Assembly: GCA_027297005.1 (NCBI GenBank)
Contig: JAPUIN010000284.1
Span: 1 to 9,513, forward strand
DNA from: Acidobacteriota bacterium
Lineage (GTDB): Bacteria; Acidobacteriota; Polarisedimenticolia; Gp22-AA2
Direction: 5' to 3'
DNA length: 9,513 nucleotides
The notes under the pieces were generated by a model, which was not told the DNA's origin, made no database searches, and worked only from the letters and a program-made list of their open reading frames with translations. Both the position numbers and the translations under genes were made by a program. Below are positions 7,592 through 9,513 of this stretch, one piece after another. Numbering within the stretch: the first letter of the stretch is position 1; every line of letters begins with the position of its first letter.

Positions 7592-7786
7592 ATGGCGTAT
7601 CTGAGGATATTGAAGGATCGCTACTACTACATTATGCGGAGTGTGCGGCACGGCGATAAGGTGGAGGCGCGGATAGCGGAATATCTGGGCCGCGACCCGG
7701 ACCCGAAGCGGTTGAAGGCGGCGTTGCGGTACTGGAAGGTCGGGGCGAAGAAGATGGTTGGAAGGCGGAAGGGCCGTAGCAAATGA
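7592..7786 (+). CDS. Small basic protein, possibly DNA-binding (64 aa)
   Basis: The first gene of the integrase operon encodes 64 aa and is not assigned to a named family. The first half (DRYYYIMRSVRHGDKVEARI...YLGRD) has the shape seen at the N-termini of some transposases and integrases: short beta strands, an aromatic pair or triplet, a G-D/G-K turn, then YLGR. The second half is a lysine/arginine-rich helix and tail. The charge and this resemblance suggest DNA binding. By position it could be a recombination directionality factor (excisionase) or an autoregulator for the operon; both are inferences. The ATG at 7592 coincides with the predicted transcription start and has no ribosome binding site; longer upstream reading in this frame shows no conserved features and would lie before the promoter. 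Its stop overlaps the next ATG in an ATGA. Confidence 0.6.
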   Translation: MAYLRILKDRYYYIMRSVRHGDKVEARIAEYLGRDPDPKRLKAALRYWKVGAKKMVGRRKGRSK

Positions 7787-8175
7787 GTACGCAGACGCAG
7801 GACGTGCGGGTCAAGATTCAGATTGCAACCGTGCAGCATTGGCTCAACTCCGATCTGCCCACCTGGTCGACACGGGCCAGGTTCTACGCCCGGCTCGTCA
7901 ACTCCGAGGGCGTGATCGTTCTGACCGCCGTCCACTCGTGTGGCCCCGTCGGTTATTGCATCTTCAATCGGCGGATGAGTCACCTCCATTACATCGAGAC
8001 ACGTAAGAATCATCGGAAGAGATGTGTCGCCCGGAAGCTCTGGGCCAGGGTGCGCCGTGAGGCTCGTCACCTGGAGATCACCGCGACGGCTGACACGCCG
8101 GACGGAGTGAGGCGACTGAGAGCGTGGAAGTTCAGGGAGGAGGACGGGATCTGGACCTGGCGGGGAGTGCGATGA
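7783..8175 (+). CDS. GNAT-like acetyltransferase-fold protein
   Basis: A 130-aa protein whose second half follows the GNAT pattern: a beta strand GPVGYCIFN (54-62), a strand LHYIETRKN (68-76), then a motif-A-like turn and helix RKRCVARKLWARVR (78-91). Next come a strand LEITATAD (97-104) and the terminal RLRAWKFREEDGIW (111-124), which matches the usual end of a GNAT domain. GNAT enzymes transfer an acyl group from acyl-CoA to an amine. In the acetyl-CoA pyrophosphate loop the central glycine of Q/RxxGxG/A is a cysteine (C81), so activity is doubtful. The domain is short. The gene overlaps the upstream ORF by 4 bp (ATGA), so it is translationally coupled. It may be cargo of the element or an anti-defence or toxin-like GNAT; sequence alone does not decide. 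The fold assignment is moderate. Confidence 0.6.
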   Translation: MSTQTQDVRVKIQIATVQHWLNSDLPTWSTRARFYARLVNSEGVIVLTAVHSCGPVGYCIFNRRMSHLHYIETRKNHRKRCVARKLWARVRREARHLEITATADTPDGVRRLRAWKFREEDGIWTWRGVR

Positions 8176-8201
8176 GCAAGATGAAGCCGAAGAAGAAGTA
8201 G
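8172..8201 (+). CDS. Nine-residue lysine-rich micro-ORF (coupling peptide?)
   Basis: ATG 8172 overlaps the GNAT stop as ATGA, with GGGGAG 4 nt upstream. It encodes MSKMKPKKK and ends at TAG (8199-8201). That stop lies within AGTAGG (8197-8202), the best ribosome binding site for the integrase ATG at 8210. A ribosome ending here would stand on the integrase start region, so a coupling role is plausible. It may equally be an untranslated spacer. Confidence 0.35.
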   Translation: MSKMKPKKK

Positions 8202-8209
8202 GCGAGGCG

Positions 8210-9196
8210 ATGAGCGATAGAAACGGATACGGCGCGGGCAGCGTCTACCAACGGGGTGGCACCTGGTGGGTTCAATACAACTTTCGTGGGAAACGATACC
8301 GCGAGTCCTCCGAGTCCTCCGAGTCAACCCGCAAGGTCGATGCGAACAGTCTCCTCAAGAGCCGCATTGCCGAGATGGAATCGGGGCGCCACATCGGACG
8401 GTGCGAGAAGGATCTCAGCGTCCCGGAGTTGTGCGACCGTTACGTCACCAACTTGGAGCGGCATAATAAAGTATCGGTCCCAGAGGTTAAATCACACCTC
8501 AAGCCTGTCCGCGAGGCGTTCGAGTTGGTGCTGGCCGCTGCGGTCAGACCGGACCGGATCGAGCGTTTTATCGACAAGCGCCGGGCTGCGGGCGATGCCG
8601 ACTCCACAATCAACCGGCGATTACAGGACTTCCGGGCCGCACTGCGATGGGGAGTCCGCCAGAAACTGCTCAAGAATGCGCCGCATGTCGCGTTGCTCAC
8701 TGAGGACAATGTGCGCGAGGGCTTCTTCGAGCGGGTCGAGTTCGAGGCGGTCGAGGCGAAGCTGCCCGTCCCGATCAATGACATCGCCCGGTTCGGCTAC
8801 CTGATCGGCTGGCGCAGGGGGCACATGCTGCCGCTGCCGTGGACGCTGGTGGATCGGAAGGCGCATGAGATTTGGCCTCCCGGTTACCAGCCGAACAACA
8901 AGAAAACATCCATTGTCGGGTATGAGGAGGGCGGTGAGATCGACGCGCTCATCGAGCGCCGCTGGAAGGCGCGTCGATACAAGCGCAAGGACGGCGAGGA
9001 GGCCGTTAGTGAGTTTGTGTTCTGCTGGCCCACGGGGCATCGAAACGTGGGCAGCGTGTCACCCATTAAGAAGGCGTGGAAGGCCGCCTGCAGGGCCGCA
9101 GGGCCGCAGGGGCGCCTGACCGCCTGTTCCATGACCTTCGGCGCACGGCAGTCCGCGACATGGTGCGATCCGGGGTCTCGGAGTCGGTCGCCATGA
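8210..9196 (+). CDS. Tyrosine recombinase/integrase, frameshifted before its catalytic C-terminus
   Basis: Site-specific recombinase of the phage-integrase family, presumably acting at the tRNA-half core downstream. The arm-binding N-terminus (about 8-60) has GSVYQRGGTWWVQYNFRGK. A core-binding SAM-like domain (about 70-155) includes STINRRLQDFRAALRWG, followed by the start of the catalytic domain with GWRRG (R202) and the beta-hairpin lysine (K231/K232). After residue 298 the frame is lost and the product ends in about 30 unrelated residues at 9196. The HxxR, H and Y residues lie in the next frame (9106-9351). Removing one 8-bp repeat at 9090-9105 gives a continuous 377-aa integrase with R202, K231/232, H305-x2-R308, H331 and Y340 all in place. 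As written it should be inactive. A 9-bp in-frame repeat (8303-8325) adds SSE units after RES. ATG 8210 follows AGTAGG at 7 nt. Confidence 0.85.
   Translation: MSDRNGYGAGSVYQRGGTWWVQYNFRGKRYRESSESSESTRKVDANSLLKSRIAEMESGRHIGRCEKDLSVPELCDRYVTNLERHNKVSVPEVKSHLKPVREAFELVLAAAVRPDRIERFIDKRRAAGDADSTINRRLQDFRAALRWGVRQKLLKNAPHVALLTEDNVREGFFERVEFEAVEAKLPVPINDIARFGYLIGWRRGHMLPLPWTLVDRKAHEIWPPGYQPNNKKTSIVGYEEGGEIDALIERRWKARRYKRKDGEEAVSEFVFCWPTGHRNVGSVSPIKKAWKAACRAAGPQGRLTACSMTFGARQSATWCDPGSRSRSP
8303..8325 (+). repeat. 9-bp tandem repeat inside the integrase
   Basis: GAGTCCTCC occurs at 8303-8311 and 8312-8320, followed by GAGTC. It is in frame and gives ESSESSES in the protein. Confidence 0.75.
9090..9111 (+). 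repeat. 8-bp tandem duplication causing the integrase frameshift
   Basis: GCAGGGCC at 9090-9097 and 9098-9105, then a third partial copy GCAGGG (9106-9111). The unit is not a multiple of three. Deleting one copy joins the two integrase frames seamlessly through ACRAAGAPDRLFHDLRR. Confidence 0.9.
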
Positions 9197-9351
9197 AAAT
9201 CAGCGGCCACAAGACCCGCAGCATGTTCGACAGGTACGACATCGTGGACCTCAACGATCAGCGCGAGGCGCACCGCCAGGTCGCACTATATCGGTCCGCC
9301 AGGCCAACCACGAGCAAGGTCGTGGGACTGTGTCGGGGGGCGGTTTCCTGA
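9106..9351 (+). pseudogene. Displaced catalytic C-terminus of the integrase
   Basis: In the frame shifted relative to the upstream integrase, this stretch encodes APDRLFHDLRRTAVRDM, then VAMKISGHKTRSMFDRYDIV, ending at TGA 9351. It contains the HxxR pair, the conserved SGHKT histidine and the DRY tyrosine nucleophile (codon 9235-9237) of a tyrosine recombinase. It is the missing part of the gene starting at 8210, separated by the 8-bp duplication. A GTG at 9076 could start it in isolation, but that product would lack the first catalytic arginine. Confidence 0.85.
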
Positions 9352-9356
9352 AACTT

Positions 9357-9375
9357 TGTCCCAACACTGTCCCAA
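9357..9375 (+). promoter_or_regulatory. Two TGTCCCAA direct repeats, possible integrase arm-binding sites
   Basis: TGTCCCAA occurs at 9357-9364 and 9368-9375 with a period of 11 bp, about one helical turn. The pair lies just after the integrase stop and about 70 bp before the tRNA core, the usual place for arm-type sites of a tyrosine recombinase attachment site. Function is inferred. Confidence 0.45.
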
Positions 9376-9389
9376 TTGAGGGTAGACGA

Positions 9390-9415
9390 GAAAGGCGGCC
9401 AAGTGGCCGCCCTTC
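9390..9415 (+). terminator. Intrinsic terminator after the integrase
   Basis: GGCGGCC (9394-9400), loop AAGT, GGCCGCC (9405-9411) form a perfect 7-bp stem that extends to ten pairs with one mismatch. The plus strand continues with CTTCTTAT. It is a reasonable rho-independent terminator for the integrase operon, with a short T-run. Confidence 0.6.
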
Positions 9416-9443
9416 TTATATTCAATGTTCCGTTTGGGTTATT

Positions 9444-9488
9444 TGGTGGCGGGGACGGGATTTGAACCCGCGACCTTTGGGTTATGAG
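9444..9488 (-). tRNA. tRNA-Met(CAU) 3' half, truncated at the anticodon loop; likely attachment core
   Basis: On the minus strand the sequence gives an anticodon loop CTCATAA (9488-9482), the stem strand CCCAA, the variable loop AGGTC, a T-arm GCGGG-TTCAAAT-CCCGT, the acceptor strand CCCCGCC, discriminator A and an encoded CCA (9446-9444). Upstream of the loop the matching stem strand TTGGG and the D-arm are absent: the stem position reads TTCAC and the following 20 nt do not resemble a tRNA 5' half. It is therefore not a functional tRNA. The CCC next to the loop and the AGGTC variable loop favour an initiator-type tRNA-Met. Beside an integrase this is most simply the att core carried by an element that targets the anticodon loop. 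Confidence 0.75.
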
Positions 9489-9513
9489 GTGAAACTAGGC
9501 CCCGGGACTATGA

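Noticed and set aside
7229..7651. A 140-aa minus-strand open frame in the gap
   Set aside because: No domain, no ribosome binding site, Pro/Arg/Ser-rich composition, and it crosses the strong plus-strand promoter and the first gene of the element.
9482..9513. A group I intron interrupting the tRNA anticodon loop; CATAGTCC at the window edge resembles the P7 strand of such introns
   Set aside because: A group I intron should end in G just before the 3' exon, and no G fits there. Only about 25 nt of the upstream side are visible and no P9-like hairpin is present. The adjacent integrase makes an attachment site simpler.
1..9513. CRISPR array or known defence locus
   Set aside because: No regularly spaced repeats of CRISPR length and no Cas, restriction or abortive-infection genes are visible.

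Overview
This is a high-GC window (mostly GGC/CTG/CGC-type codons) from a free-living bacterium that uses TTG and GTG starts freely. The mix of a FIST sensor, an exonuclease/GIY-YIG fusion, a Tat-exported Rieske oxygenase and a PlsY/polyprenol-kinase pair would fit a soil or sediment lineage such as Acidobacteriota. That placement is a guess; no marker gene in the window fixes the taxonomy.

Region 1 (1-4141, all minus strand) reads FIST sensory protein (2966-4141), then a wHTH / inactive DEDDh exonuclease / GIY-YIG nuclease fusion (1408-2964), then a 190-bp gap with a promoter, a divergent PlsY-like acyltransferase (600-1217), and a CdsA/dolichol-kinase-type membrane protein running off the left edge (1-603). 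The FIST stop and the nuclease TTG start are one base apart, and the nuclease Shine-Dalgarno lies inside the FIST gene. The PlsY stop overlaps the kinase TTG start. The layout is therefore two translationally coupled pairs, one signal/nuclease and one membrane lipid.

Region 2 (4142-6938) has a divergent EamA/DMT-family transporter on the plus strand (4284-5273). It converges on a Rieske non-haem iron oxygenase on the minus strand (5457-6938) that carries a twin-arginine signal.

Region 3 (6939-7591) is about 650 bp with no convincing gene. It holds a perfect 11-bp inverted repeat, short imperfect direct repeats and, at its right end, a textbook TTGACA-N17-TACAAT promoter.

Region 4 (7592-9513) looks like one end of a small integrative element. 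The promoter drives a tight plus-strand series: a 64-aa basic protein with a leaderless start, a GNAT-like protein, a 9-codon lysine-rich micro-ORF and a tyrosine recombinase. The first three are chained by ATGA overlaps. The recombinase is frameshifted by an 8-bp tandem duplication; removing one copy restores every catalytic residue. Downstream lie two TGTCCCAA repeats with an 11-bp period, a terminator hairpin and the 3' half of a tRNA-Met(CAU) gene cut at the anticodon loop. The tRNA half is the likely attachment core. What lies on its far side is not a tRNA 5' half, so the junction looks like element-core-element (a tandem insertion or a circular attP form) rather than a simple integrated end.
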